From Actinomycetota bacterium (GTDB taxonomy: Bacteria; Actinomycetota; Thermoleophilia; Gaiellales; F1-60-MAGs149): DNA of 64,000 nt. Each line of letters begins with the position of its first letter. The first letter of the stretch is position 1. The notes under the pieces were generated by a model that was not told the origin of the DNA, searched no databases, and worked only from the letters and a program-made list of their open reading frames with translations. The stretch covers positions 1-64,000 of the forward strand of contig JAPLCF010000042.1 in the NCBI GenBank assembly GCA_026392355.1. The letters are read 5' to 3'. Made by a program: the position numbers and the translations under genes. Shown one piece after another: positions 1 to 9,766 of the stretch.

Positions 1-1187
1 CTACGCGTTCGAGTTCGTGATCGCGCACCCGCTGCTGTCCTTCGGGGCGCTCAGCGCGGTGACGCTTGCGATTACGGGCGCCGAGGCGCTCTACGCCGAC
101 ATGGGGCACTTCGGCCGCTCGCCGATCACGCTGTCTTGGCTTGCGATCGTGTTTCCCTCGCTGGTCCTCTGCTATCTCGGCCAGGGCGCGTTGCTGCTGG
201 AGAACCCGGAGATGATCGACAATCCCTTCTACCACCTCGTGCCGGGGGCCGTTGAGATTCCGATCATCATCCTCGCCGCTGTGGCGACCGTGATCGCCTC
301 GCAGGCTGTCATTTCGGGCGCTTACTCCGTCACGCGCCAGGCCATGCAACTCGGTCTGCTGCCCCGCATGCGCGTGCTGCAGACGTCGGCCAAGGTGCGC
401 GGCCAGATCTTCATGCCCGTGATCACCCTTCTGCAGTACATGGCCGTCGTGGCGACGGTGCTGATCTTCCGGTCGTCCGAGCACCTGGCCGCTGCGTACG
501 GCCTCGCCGTCACGGGCACGCTCGTGTGCACAACGATTCTTGCGGTGCTCGTGGCGTTCCACCTCTGGCGCTGGCCGAAGTGGCGCATCGTGCTGATCTT
601 CGGACCACTCGGCATCGTCGACATCGCGTTCTTCACCGCCAATATGTCGAAGATCCCGCATGGCGCCTGGTTCTCGCTGGTGCTGGCGACGATCCTGTTC
701 ATCATCATCGCCTCGTGGTCGACCGGGCGCCTGGCGATGCTTCGCGCGCTCTCCGGCGAAGCCGTGCCGGCCGAGGACTTCACCGACAAGGTCGCCGCCG
801 GCAAGTACAAGCGGACGGAGGGCACCGGTGTCTTCCTGGTCGCCTCGCCGACCCATGTCCCGCGCCCGCTGCTTGCCACGATCCGTAACTTCGGCCGGAT
901 CGATCGAGATCAGCCCCGGCCTGTGGCGCGTGTTTCTGCGCTTCGGCTTCGCCGAGTCGCCGAACGTGCCGGAGGCGCTCGCGGCGAGCGTGATCGGCAA
1001 GCACATCGATCCGGAGAGAATCTCGTACTTCGTCGGCCGCGACACGGTCGCCGTCACGTCGCGCGGCTTTATCGGCTTCCCGCGCCGCGTCTTCGCGCTG
1101 CTGCATCGCCACGCGCAGGTCTCGACCGACTTCTTCCACGTGCCCCCGGACCACACGGTCACGATGGGCGCGCGCGTCGAGATCTGA
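1..1187 (+). pseudogene. KUP-family potassium transporter, upstream tandem copy; 5' end outside window; internal deletion/frameshift near 895-910
   Basis: Strong similarity to the intact Kup at 1234-3123 (ALYADMGHFGR, IVFPxLVLCYLGQGAL, VIASQAVISG). The reading frame moves from ORF 17-1201 to ORF 660-1187 (SIEISPGLWRVFLRFGFAESPNVPEAL...MGARVEI), and about 20-30 aa are missing relative to the neighbour. Confidence 0.75.
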
Positions 1188-1233
1188 TGCCCTGCCGCTG
1201 AATACAGCAACGTCGTTCTAGACTACGCCGGAG

Positions 1234-3123
1234 ATGTCGCATGAGAACCGTCACTCGGGCACGCCGCGCCGCGGCGCGGTCGCGCTGCTCGTCCTCGCCG
1301 CGCTCGGCGTCATTTACGGCGACATCGGCACCAGCCCGCTCTACGCCTTCCAGGCCGCCTTCGGGCCTGACATTGGCCTCACCGTCGATGAGCCATCCGT
1401 GTTCGGTGCGCTCTCGCTGTTCGTCTGGGCACTCATCATCGTGGTCACGATCAAGTACGTGATCGTCGTGATGCGGGCATCAAACAACGGCGAGGGCGGC
1501 ACCCTCGCGCTGGGCGCCCTCGTCGAGCACCTCGTCAAGGGACGGCAGCGGGCGCTCGTGATCGGCCTCAGCATGCTGGCGATCGCGCTCTTTGCCGCCG
1601 ACGCGGTACTCACGCCGAGTGTGTCGGTGCTGTCGGCGATCGAGGGAGCTTCGCTCATCAACAGCGGCTTCGAGGAACACGAGACCGAATTCGCGCTGGT
1701 CATCCTGACGCTCCTCTTCCTGATGCAGCGCTGGGGTACCGGGAGCATCGGGCGTGTGTTCGGGCCGATCATGTTGCTCTGGTTCGCCGTCATCGCGGCC
1801 CTCGGCATCGTGCAGATCGTGCAGTACCCCGGCGTGCTGAGGGCGATCAGTCCCACCTATGCAGTTGAACTCGCGCTGCGCGAGCCGGTGTTGGCGTTCC
1901 TCGCGCTTGGCGCGGTCACGCTCGCGATCACCGGCGTCGAGGCGCTGTACGCCGACATGGGGCACTTCGGGCGTCCACCCATCGCGATCTCGTGGTCGGT
2001 GATCGTCTTCCCAGCGCTCGTGCTCTGTTACCTCGGGCAGGGCGCGTTGGTGCTGGGCGATCCACGCAAGATCGACAACCCCTTCTACGCGCTGGTTCCT
2101 GACGGGCTGATCCTGCCGATGGTCGTGCTCGCCACGGTGGCCACGGTGATCGCCTCGCAGGCGGTTATCTCGGGCATGTACTCGCTGGCCCAGCAGGCGA
2201 TGCAGATGGGACTCCTGCCGCGCCTGCCGATCGTCCATACCTCGAAGACGATCCGCGGGCAAATCAACGTCCCCGTGATCACGCTGATCATGTTCATCGG
2301 CGTGGCGGCGACGGTGCTGATCTTCCAGTCCTCATCCCGTCTCGTCGTGGCGTACGGCCTGACGGTCACCGGCACCTTGATCTGCACCACGATCCTCGCC
2401 GCGATCGTCGCCCGCGTGGTCTGGCGTTGGTCGCCGCTGGTCGTGGCGCTCGTCTATGTACCGCTCGGTGTTGTCGACATTCTGTTCTTCTCATCGAACG
2501 TCATCAAGATCCTGCACGGAGCGTGGTTCACGGTCTCCATCGCCGTAGTGATCTTCGTCGTCGTCCGCTCGTGGTCGACCGGGCGTGAGCGCTTGCTTGC
2601 CGAGGCGGCGGCTCGCGCCGTGCCGCTGGATGAGTTCCTGGCCACGCTGCCGGCATCGGCTCGCGGACGGTTGCGTGGCACTGGCGTCTTCCTCGTGCGC
2701 CTGTCGCAGGTGGCGCCCGGGACGCTGATCAAACTGGCCGATCGCACGGGAGGCATCTACGAGCGCACGCTGATCGTCTCGATTAGCACCGCGGACGTTC
2801 CCGTGGTTGCGGAGGAGGAGCGAGCCGAGATTGAGGAACTGCAGCATGGCGTGCAGCGCATTGCGCTCCGCTACGGGTTTGCGGAGCAACCTGACGTGCC
2901 CGTGGCACTGGGTCGACTCGCGCTGGGCGAGCCATTCGATGCACAGGCGGCCGATTACCTCATCGGGCGCGACTCCGTGGCCGTCACGGGCAGCGGTCTG
3001 CGCTCGATCCCTCTGTATCTGTTCGCCGCCATGCATCGTTTTTCTCAGGGGCGCTCCGAGTTCTTCGGCGTGCCACCCGAGCTCATGACGGCGATCGGTC
3101 GCCGCATCGAACTCAAGCCCTGA
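1234..3123 (+). CDS. kup: KUP-family low-affinity potassium transporter
   Basis: 629 aa; GVIYGDIGTSPLYAFQAAFG motif and KUP C-terminal domain. Confidence 0.95.
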   Translation: MSHENRHSGTPRRGAVALLVLAALGVIYGDIGTSPLYAFQAAFGPDIGLTVDEPSVFGALSLFVWALIIVVTIKYVIVVMRASNNGEGGTLALGALVEHLVKGRQRALVIGLSMLAIALFAADAVLTPSVSVLSAIEGASLINSGFEEHETEFALVILTLLFLMQRWGTGSIGRVFGPIMLLWFAVIAALGIVQIVQYPGVLRAISPTYAVELALREPVLAFLALGAVTLAITGVEALYADMGHFGRPPIAISWSVIVFPALVLCYLGQGALVLGDPRKIDNPFYALVPDGLILPMVVLATVATVIASQAVISGMYSLAQQAMQMGLLPRLPIVHTSKTIRGQINVPVITLIMFIGVAATVLIFQSSSRLVVAYGLTVTGTLICTTILAAIVARVVWRWSPLVVALVYVPLGVVDILFFSSNVIKILHGAWFTVSIAVVIFVVVRSWSTGRERLLAEAAARAVPLDEFLATLPASARGRLRGTGVFLVRLSQVAPGTLIKLADRTGGIYERTLIVSISTADVPVVAEEERAEIEELQHGVQRIALRYGFAEQPDVPVALGRLALGEPFDAQAADYLIGRDSVAVTGSGLRSIPLYLFAAMHRFSQGRSEFFGVPPELMTAIGRRIELKP

Positions 3124-3145
3124 CCATGGGTAGGTGCGTCGAGAG

Positions 3146-4027
3146 CTAGGCGTCGCCGCGCGCCGCGTCGAGCAGCGCGCGGGTAATGGTCGGCAGCGGG
3201 TCGCGGTCGGGCACGACGACGCCAATGCGCTGTTCGACGGTCGGGTCGGTCAGTGGCACCGCGACGATCTCGTCGGGCAGCGCACCACCGTCGAGCCACG
3301 ACGAAGGCCCAATCGTGTACCAGCGGCCATCGGCCACGTGCTCCCAGAGCGGCACGATGTCGTCCGATTCGATGCGCGGTGCGGGGGAGGAGCCGGCAGT
3401 GGTGAAGGCGGCGTCGATGATGCGGCGGTTTTGCATCGTCTGGGTGAGGAGGCACAGCGGTAGCTCCGCCGCCTCCCGCCAGGTCAGCGATGACCGCGCT
3501 GCCTCGGCACTGTCCTTGTGTGCGTAGAGCACGTAGCGCTCTTGCGCGACCGGGACACCGCGGACGCCGTGCAGCGGCTCGTTGTCGAGGTAGGTGATGC
3601 CGGCGTCGATCTCGAACTCGAGCAACTGCCGCTCGATCTCGCGGCTGGCCAGCGAGAGCACGGTGATCGAGAGGCCGGGGTGGAGGGCGGCGACGGTCGC
3701 CGACAGCGCACTGGCGATCGGCAGCGCCGTCGGGATGGCACCGAGGCGCAGGCGGCCGGTGAGTGCGCCGCGCATGGCGGCGAGGTCTTCGCGCAGCCCA
3801 TCTGCGTCGGCCAGCAGGCGGTGTGCCCAGGCCACAACACGCTCGCCCTCTGGCGTGAGGCCGCCGTAGGTGCGGCCGCGCACCACGATAGGCACGCCCA
3901 ATTCGGCCTCGAGGGCGCGAATCCCACCGCTGAGGGACGGTTGCGAGACATGACATGCAGCAGCAGCGCGGCCGAAGTGCCGCTCGCGGGCGAGGGCTAT
4001 GACGTATTCCAACTGCCTCAACTGCAT
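3146..4027 (-). CDS. LysR-family transcriptional regulator (OxyR-like), divergent from the formate dehydrogenase operon
   Basis: MQLRQLEYVIALARERHFGRAAAACHVSQPSLSGGIRALEAELG N-terminal HTH; start CAT at 4025-4027. Confidence 0.9.
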   Translation of the reverse strand: MQLRQLEYVIALARERHFGRAAAACHVSQPSLSGGIRALEAELGVPIVVRGRTYGGLTPEGERVVAWAHRLLADADGLREDLAAMRGALTGRLRLGAIPTALPIASALSATVAALHPGLSITVLSLASREIERQLLEFEIDAGITYLDNEPLHGVRGVPVAQERYVLYAHKDSAEAARSSLTWREAAELPLCLLTQTMQNRRIIDAAFTTAGSSPAPRIESDDIVPLWEHVADGRWYTIGPSSWLDGGALPDEIVAVPLTDPTVEQRIGVVVPDRDPLPTITRALLDAARGDA

Positions 4028-4035
4028 GGCGCCAT

Positions 4036-4052
4036 GATAGCCGTTGCCTATC
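4036..4052. promoter_or_regulatory. Candidate LysR/OxyR-type operator GATAG-N7-CTATC
   Basis: GATAGCCGTTGCCTATC: inverted repeat containing a T-N11-A core, in the divergent LysR/fdh intergenic region. Confidence 0.5.
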
Positions 4053-4138
4053 GAATGAGTGGGAATACCATGTTTCGCCGGGCTTCGTGGGCGTTCATGA
4101 TGGACGTAATCACGCATATCCGCTGGAGGACTGCTGCG

Positions 4139-6097
4139 ATGACGACGACGAAACTTCCCAAGGGGCGCCTGACGCACCCGTGGATCAAAGAGAACGGCGA
4201 GTTCCGACCCGCCAGCTGGGAGGAGGCGCTCGATTACGCCGCTGCCGGCCTCGCGCCTGCGCGCGACCTCGACACCTCGAAGAGCTACGGCATGTTCTCG
4301 TGCTCGAAGGCCTCCAACGAGGTGAACTACCTCGCCGGTAAGTTCACCCGTCAGGTGATGGGGTCGAACAACGTCGACTCATGTAACAGAACTTGACACG
4401 CTCCTAGCGTCGTCGGTCTGGCGACTGTCTTTGGAGCGGGTGGCGGAACTTCCTCGTACGAGGAGTATCACGACACCGACGTCATCCTGCTGTGGGGCTC
4501 GAATGCCCGCAACGCTCATCCGATCTTCTTCCATCACGTCCTCAAGGGCATTCACAATGGCGCGCGCCTCTTCGTCGTCGACCCGCGCCGCTCTGAAACC
4601 GCCCAGTGGGCCGACATCTGGCTCGGCAACAACGTCGGGTCCGACATCGCCCTCGCCAACGCCATGGCGAACGAGATCATCCAAGCGGGTCTCGCCAACA
4701 TGGCGTTCATCGAGCACTCCACGGAGAACTTTGAGAACTACAAGGCGCATGTCGCCGAGTACACGCTCGAGCGTGCCGAGGAGCTAACCGGCGTGCCGGC
4801 CGAGGCGATCCGCGAGGTCGCCCACGCCTACGCCAAGGCCGATCGCGCGATGATCTCGTGGACGCTCGGCATCACCGAGCACCACACGGGCGTCGACAAC
4901 GTCCTCAGCCTGATCTCGCTGGCGCTCGTCTGTGGCCACGTTGGTCGGTACGGCTCGGGCCTCAACCCGCTGCGTGGCCAGAACAACGTGCAGGGCGGCG
5001 GCGACATGGGCGCGATCCCGAATCGTCTGCCGGGTTTCCAGGACATCGAGAACAACCACGAGGCCCGCGAGAAGTTCTCGCAGGCGTACGGCGTGCCGAT
5101 CCGCGATCGCTACGGCTGGCACCTCACGCAGATGTTCCACGGCATGGAGACCGGGGAACTGAAGTACTGCTACATCATCGGTGAGAACCCGGCCCAGTCC
5201 GATGCCGATTCGACCCGCGTCCGCAGCCTGCTCGGCGGCCTCAACTTCCTCGTCGTGCAGGACATCTTCGCGACGAAGACCGCCGAGCTCGCCGACGTGA
5301 TCCTGCCGGGCTCTGCCTCGTGGTGTGAGTCCGACGGCACCGTCACGAACTCTGAGCGCCGCGTCCAGCGCGTGCGCAAGGCGCTCGACCCGCCGGGCGA
5401 GGCCATGGACGACCAGTGGATCCTCACGGAGCTGGCCAAGCGCCTTGGCTTCGATTGGAGCTACCCGACCAGCGAGGATATCTGGAACGAGCTGCGCTCG
5501 CTGTCGCCGATGCACACGGGCATGTCGTACGCGCGCCTCGAGGAGCTCGGTGGCATCCAGTGGCCGTGCCCCGAGGAGGGCCACGCTGGCTCGCCGCGTC
5601 TGCACGAGCGCCTCTGGGCCGATCCGGTGCAGGGCATGCTCGCGACGTTCGTGCCGGTGCACGACCGCCCGCCGTTTGAGGCGACCGACGCCGAGTTCCC
5701 GATCCGTCTCACCACGGGTCGCCGGCTCGAGTCGTACAACACGGGCGTCCAGACCGAGAAGTTCACGAGCCCGTTGCACGTCGGCGAGTTCCTCGAGCTC
5801 TGCCCCGAGGACATGGAGCGCATGAACCTCGAAGACGGCGAGATCGTGCGCGTCTCGTCGCGTCGCGGCTCGGTCGAGTCGCCGGTTCGTACCGACGTGC
5901 GGCTGCGTCCGGGACTTGGCTTCATGACGTACCACTTCCCCGACCAGGTGGACGTCAACGTGCTGACGATTGACGCCGTCGACGAGAAGAGCGGCACCGC
6001 CGAGTTCAAGGCGTGTGCGATCAAGGTCGAGAAGCTCGCCAAGGGCGAGCAGACCATGACCGCCTATGCCGACCGCGAACTGGTGGCGGGCGACTAG
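4139..6097 (+). CDS. fdhA: Formate dehydrogenase catalytic (molybdopterin) subunit, selenocysteine-containing by TGA recoding at 4394-4396; lacks the N-terminal Fe4S4 domain
   Basis: ATG 4139 with GGAGGA upstream. The frame continues across TGA: ...GSNNVDSCNRT-U-HAPSVVGLATVFGAGGGTSSYEEYHDTDVILLWGSNARNAHPIFF..., colinear with E. coli FdhF around Sec140 (NNVDCCARV-U-HGPSVAGL). The downstream part has GQNNVQGGGDMGAIPNRLPG and DVILPGSASWCESDGT. Confidence 0.93.
4394..4438 (+). promoter_or_regulatory. Sec UGA codon plus bacterial SECIS hairpin
   Basis: TGA 4394-4396. Lower stem CGCTCC (4399-4404)/GGAGCG (4433-4438). Upper stem GTCGTC (4409-4414)/GGCGAC (4420-4425) closing loop GGTCT. The GGTC loop begins at the same distance from UGA as in E. 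coli fdhF. Confidence 0.88.
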
Positions 6098-7959
6098 TGG
6101 ACATCAAGCTTCTCGACGTTGCCCCCACGGAGGTCGAGAAGGGGGCCGTGGACCTGCTCCTCGGCCCGCCGCTCTCGGGCTGGGACGGCGGTGAGCGCGA
6201 CGCGCTCACCGACACCCGCGTCGCCGAAGGTGGCCACGAGTCTCGCGAGGATCGTCACCTGCTGCTGCCCGTGTTGTGGGCCGTGCAGGATCGCATTGGG
6301 TACATCAGCGCGCCGGCGCTCGCGTACATCTCGAAGCGCCTGATGGTCCCGCCCGCCGAGGTGTACGGCGTCGCATCGTTCTACATGATGCTCGCCACTG
6401 AGCCCTCGCCGCCGCGCGTCCTGCACGTCTGCGAGGACATCGCGTGCAAGTGCCTCGGCTCCGACGATCTGATCGCCACGCTCCAAGAGCGCTTCGGTCC
6501 CGAAGGCGCCGTCTCGACCGATGGTCGTTCGACGTGGCACCGCTCGCCGTGCCTCGGCCAGTGCGATCGCGGCCCGGCCGTGCTCATGATGGAGGCCGGC
6601 CTCGAGCCGTTTACCCGCACCTACGCACCCGCCTCGAGCGGCACCGCGTTCGCCTCGCTCGCCGAGGAGGAGGGCGTTGTGGGCACCGAGCCCGCCGTCC
6701 CCAACCAACTCGGCGATCCGAGCCTGCGTTTGCTGCGCCGCATCGGCGTGGTCGACCCGTGGAGCCTCGACGACTATCGCGCCAAGGGCGGCTACGACGC
6801 CCTGCGCAACGCAATTGCGCTTGGCCCCGCGGGTGTCATCCGCGAGGTCAAGGACTCGCGCCTGATGGGCCGCGGCGGTGCCGCGTTCCCGACCGGCGTC
6901 AAGTGGGAGGCGGTTGCCCAGCAGCCGGCTCGCCCCAAGTTCCTGATCTGTAACGCCGACGAGTCCGAGCCCGGCACCTTCAAGGATCGCGTGATCATGG
7001 AGGGCGATCCGTTCTCGCTCGTCGAGTCGATGACGATCGCGGCGTACGCGATGGGCACCGAGACGGGCTTCATCTATCTCCGCGGCGAGTATCCCGAGGC
7101 CGAGCGCGCCGTCCAGAACGCGATCGATCAGGCGTACGACCGCGGCCTGCTCGGCGACGACATCTTGGGCGAGGGCTTTACCTTCGACCTCGAGATCCGT
7201 CGCGGTGCTGGCGCGTACATCTGTGGCGAGGAGACCGCGATCTTCAACTCGATCGAGGGCTTCCGCGGCGAGCCGCGCTCGAAGCCGCCGTTCCCGGTCG
7301 AGAAGGGCGTCTTCCAGAAGCCGACCGCGATCAACAATGTCGAGACGCTCATCAACGTGCTTGACGTCCTCATGAAGTCCGGTCCCGGCTATGCCGAAAT
7401 GGGCACCCAGGGCTCCACGGGCACCAAGCTGTTCTGCCTATCGGGCTGCGTTACGCGCCCCGGCGTCTACGAGGTGCCGTTCGGCGGCACGCTCCGCGAG
7501 CTGATCGACATGGCCGGTGGTGTGCCCGACGGGCGCGAGCTCCAGGCCGTGCTGCTCGGCGGTGCCGCGGGCAGCTTCGTCCGCGCCGACGAGCTCGACA
7601 TCGAGCTCTCCTTCGAGGCCGTGCGCGAAGCCAAGACGACGCTGGGTTCCGGCGTCGTGATGGTCTTCGACGACTCCGTCAACATGCACCGCATCCTGCA
7701 GCGCATCGCGCAGTTCTTCCGCAATGAGTCGTGCGGCCAGTGCGTCCCGTGCCGCGTCGGCACGGTCCGCCAGCAGGAGGCGCTCGCGCGTCTCGCCAGC
7801 GGCAAGCCGCGCGAGTCGGTCGAGCAGGAGCTCGAGCTGATCGCCGAGATCGGTGGCTGCATGCGCGACGCATCCATCTGCGGTCTCGGTCAGGCGGCGT
7901 CCAGCGCCGTGGAGTCCGCCATCGACAGGCTCGGTGTCTTCAAGGGAGGTGCCCAGTGA
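6097..7959 (+). CDS. NuoE-NuoF fusion: NADH-binding diaphorase subunit of formate dehydrogenase
   Basis: GTG start overlapping the fdhA stop (TAGTG). NuoE-like thioredoxin-type 2Fe-2S region (RVLHVCEDIACKCLGSDDL...CLGQCDRGPAV) followed by NuoF (GRGGAAFPTGVKWEAV, NADESEPGTFKDR, ESCGQCVPCRVGT). Confidence 0.93.
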   Translation: MDIKLLDVAPTEVEKGAVDLLLGPPLSGWDGGERDALTDTRVAEGGHESREDRHLLLPVLWAVQDRIGYISAPALAYISKRLMVPPAEVYGVASFYMMLATEPSPPRVLHVCEDIACKCLGSDDLIATLQERFGPEGAVSTDGRSTWHRSPCLGQCDRGPAVLMMEAGLEPFTRTYAPASSGTAFASLAEEEGVVGTEPAVPNQLGDPSLRLLRRIGVVDPWSLDDYRAKGGYDALRNAIALGPAGVIREVKDSRLMGRGGAAFPTGVKWEAVAQQPARPKFLICNADESEPGTFKDRVIMEGDPFSLVESMTIAAYAMGTETGFIYLRGEYPEAERAVQNAIDQAYDRGLLGDDILGEGFTFDLEIRRGAGAYICGEETAIFNSIEGFRGEPRSKPPFPVEKGVFQKPTAINNVETLINVLDVLMKSGPGYAEMGTQGSTGTKLFCLSGCVTRPGVYEVPFGGTLRELIDMAGGVPDGRELQAVLLGGAAGSFVRADELDIELSFEAVREAKTTLGSGVVMVFDDSVNMHRILQRIAQFFRNESCGQCVPCRVGTVRQQEALARLASGKPRESVEQELELIAEIGGCMRDASICGLGQAASSAVESAIDRLGVFKGGAQ

Positions 7960-8894
7960 GCGATCCCGTGATGATGACCCCCAAGCGGATGGTCGAGGTC
8001 GAGGTCGATGGTCAGGCCGTCAAGGTCTTCGAGGGCCAGACGCTGCTCGACGCGATCACGAAGGTCGGCATCGAGACGCCGACGCTGTGCTTCGGCGACA
8101 CGCTTGCGCCCAAGAACGCCTGCCGCGTCTGCGTGGTCGAGGTTGAGGGTGCTCGCGTTCTGCAGCCGTCGTGCTCGCGCAAGGCCGAGCCCGGCATGAA
8201 GGTTCACACGAACTCCGAGCGCGTCCGCGCGAGCCGCCGCATGGTGCTCGAGCTGCTCGCCTCGAGCGTGGATCTCTCGACCACGTCCGTTGCGCCCGAG
8301 TACCTCGCGGCGTACGAGGCCCGGCCCGAGAAGTTCGGTCCGCAGGCCCCGCCCGACACCCACCGCGACCATCACCGTGCCGGCCATAGCGCCGAGACGG
8401 ACGGCCAGCTGGCCGCCACCGTCTACCAGGGCAAGAAGATTGACAACGAGCTCTACATGCGCGATTACTCGAAGTGCATCCTCTGTTACAAGTGCGTCGA
8501 CGCGTGCGGCGAGCAGTGGCAGAACACGTACGCGATTAGCGTCGCCGGGCGTGGTTTTGATGCGCGCATCTCGACCGAGTTCGTCGTCCCGCTGCCCGAG
8601 TCGGCGTGCGTCTACTGCGGCAACTGCATCCAGGTCTGTCCGACGGGCGCCCTGATGTTCAAGAGCGAGCACGACCTCCGCGAGGAGGGCGAGTGGCGCG
8701 AGGAGGAGCAGACGGTCACCACGACGATCTGTACCTACTGTGGCGTCGGCTGCAACCTCGAGCTGCACGTGCAGGACAACTCGATCGTCAAGGTGACGAG
8801 CCCGCCGGAGCATTCGATTACGCACGGCAACCTCTGCATCAAGGGCCGCTTCGGGTTCCAGCACGCTCAGGCGCGCGACGGGGCGAAGAAGTAG
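7956..8894 (+). CDS. NuoG/FdhA N-terminal-like iron-sulfur subunit: 2Fe-2S ferredoxin, 4Fe-4S ferredoxin motifs and C-terminal molybdopterin Fe4S4 domain
   Basis: GTG start overlapping the previous stop, GGGAGG upstream. Motifs ACRVCVVEVEG, CILCYKCVDAC, CVYCGNCIQVCPTGAL, and terminal CTYCGVGCNLELHVQDNSIVKVTSPPEHSITHGNLCIKGRFGFQ. Confidence 0.9.
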   Translation: MSDPVMMTPKRMVEVEVDGQAVKVFEGQTLLDAITKVGIETPTLCFGDTLAPKNACRVCVVEVEGARVLQPSCSRKAEPGMKVHTNSERVRASRRMVLELLASSVDLSTTSVAPEYLAAYEARPEKFGPQAPPDTHRDHHRAGHSAETDGQLAATVYQGKKIDNELYMRDYSKCILCYKCVDACGEQWQNTYAISVAGRGFDARISTEFVVPLPESACVYCGNCIQVCPTGALMFKSEHDLREEGEWREEEQTVTTTICTYCGVGCNLELHVQDNSIVKVTSPPEHSITHGNLCIKGRFGFQHAQARDGAKK

Positions 8895-8898
8895 CGCG

Positions 8899-9766
8899 AT
8901 GGGCACCGCCGAGCGACCACCGCTCGCCGGGCCTTCCGCCGAGGTGGGCGTGCTCCGGCTCGCCCGTGGGGAGAAGCCGGTCGAAAAGCGCGATCGCGTG
9001 GCGGGTGAAGAGCCGCTCGAGATCCGCGTGGGCGGACCGGGGGAGGCCTTCACGCAGGTCGCGGTGACCATGCGCACGCCCGGCGCCGACTTCGAGCTCG
9101 CGGCGGGCTTCCTGCTCACCGAGGGCCTCGTTGCCGACAACCACGAGATCGCCGAGATCCGGTACTGCGAGGACGTCGAGGACGCGTCGCAGCAGTACAA
9201 CGTGCTGAGCGTGCGCCTGCGCAAGCCGTTTGATGCGGCTGGTCTGCAGCGCAACATGTTTGCGTCGTCGAGCTGCGGTGTGTGTGGCAAGGCGTCGATC
9301 GACATGATCGAGGTCGCCTGCCGCGTGATCCCGGCGGGGCCAGTGGTCTCGTTCGAGACGTTGCTCGAGTTGCCCGAGACGCTGCGTGCCAAGCAGCGCC
9401 AGTTCGACCGGACGGGCGGCATCCACGCCACCGGCCTCTTCACGCCCGACGGCAAGCTGGTCGAATTGCGCGAGGACATCGGCCGGCATAACGCGATGGA
9501 CAAGGCCAAAGGCCATCGGCGCCCGTCTGATGCAGGGGGAGACCCCACTCAACGGCTACGTCGCCCTCGTCTCTGGCCGCGGGGGCTTCGAGCTGGTGCA
9601 GAAGGCCGCCGTCGCCGGCATCCCGATCTTGGCGGCCGTGGGCGCGCCGTCGAGCATCGCCGTGGATGCCGCCAAGCGCCTCGGCGTCACGCTCGTCGGC
9701 TTCCTGCGCGACGATCGCTGCAACGTCTACGCGCACACCGAGCGCATCGACGTCGGTTCGGCGTGA
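8899..9766 (+). pseudogene. fdhD: FdhD, formate dehydrogenase sulfurtransferase/accessory protein, frameshifted by a 7-bp tandem duplication (or a sequence error)
   Basis: MFASSSCGVCGKAS and [13 protein letters not shown] in one frame; [57 protein letters not shown] in another. The junction is AAGGCCA AAGGCCA (9502-9515). Confidence 0.85.

Noticed and set aside
3518-4396. Plus-strand 292-aa ORF as annotated
   Set aside because: Only the last 86 codons (from 4139) are FDH; the upstream part is antisense of the LysR gene.
4379-4750. Minus-strand ORF covering the interruption in fdhA
   Set aside because: Antisense to the conserved selenocysteine region; no domain.
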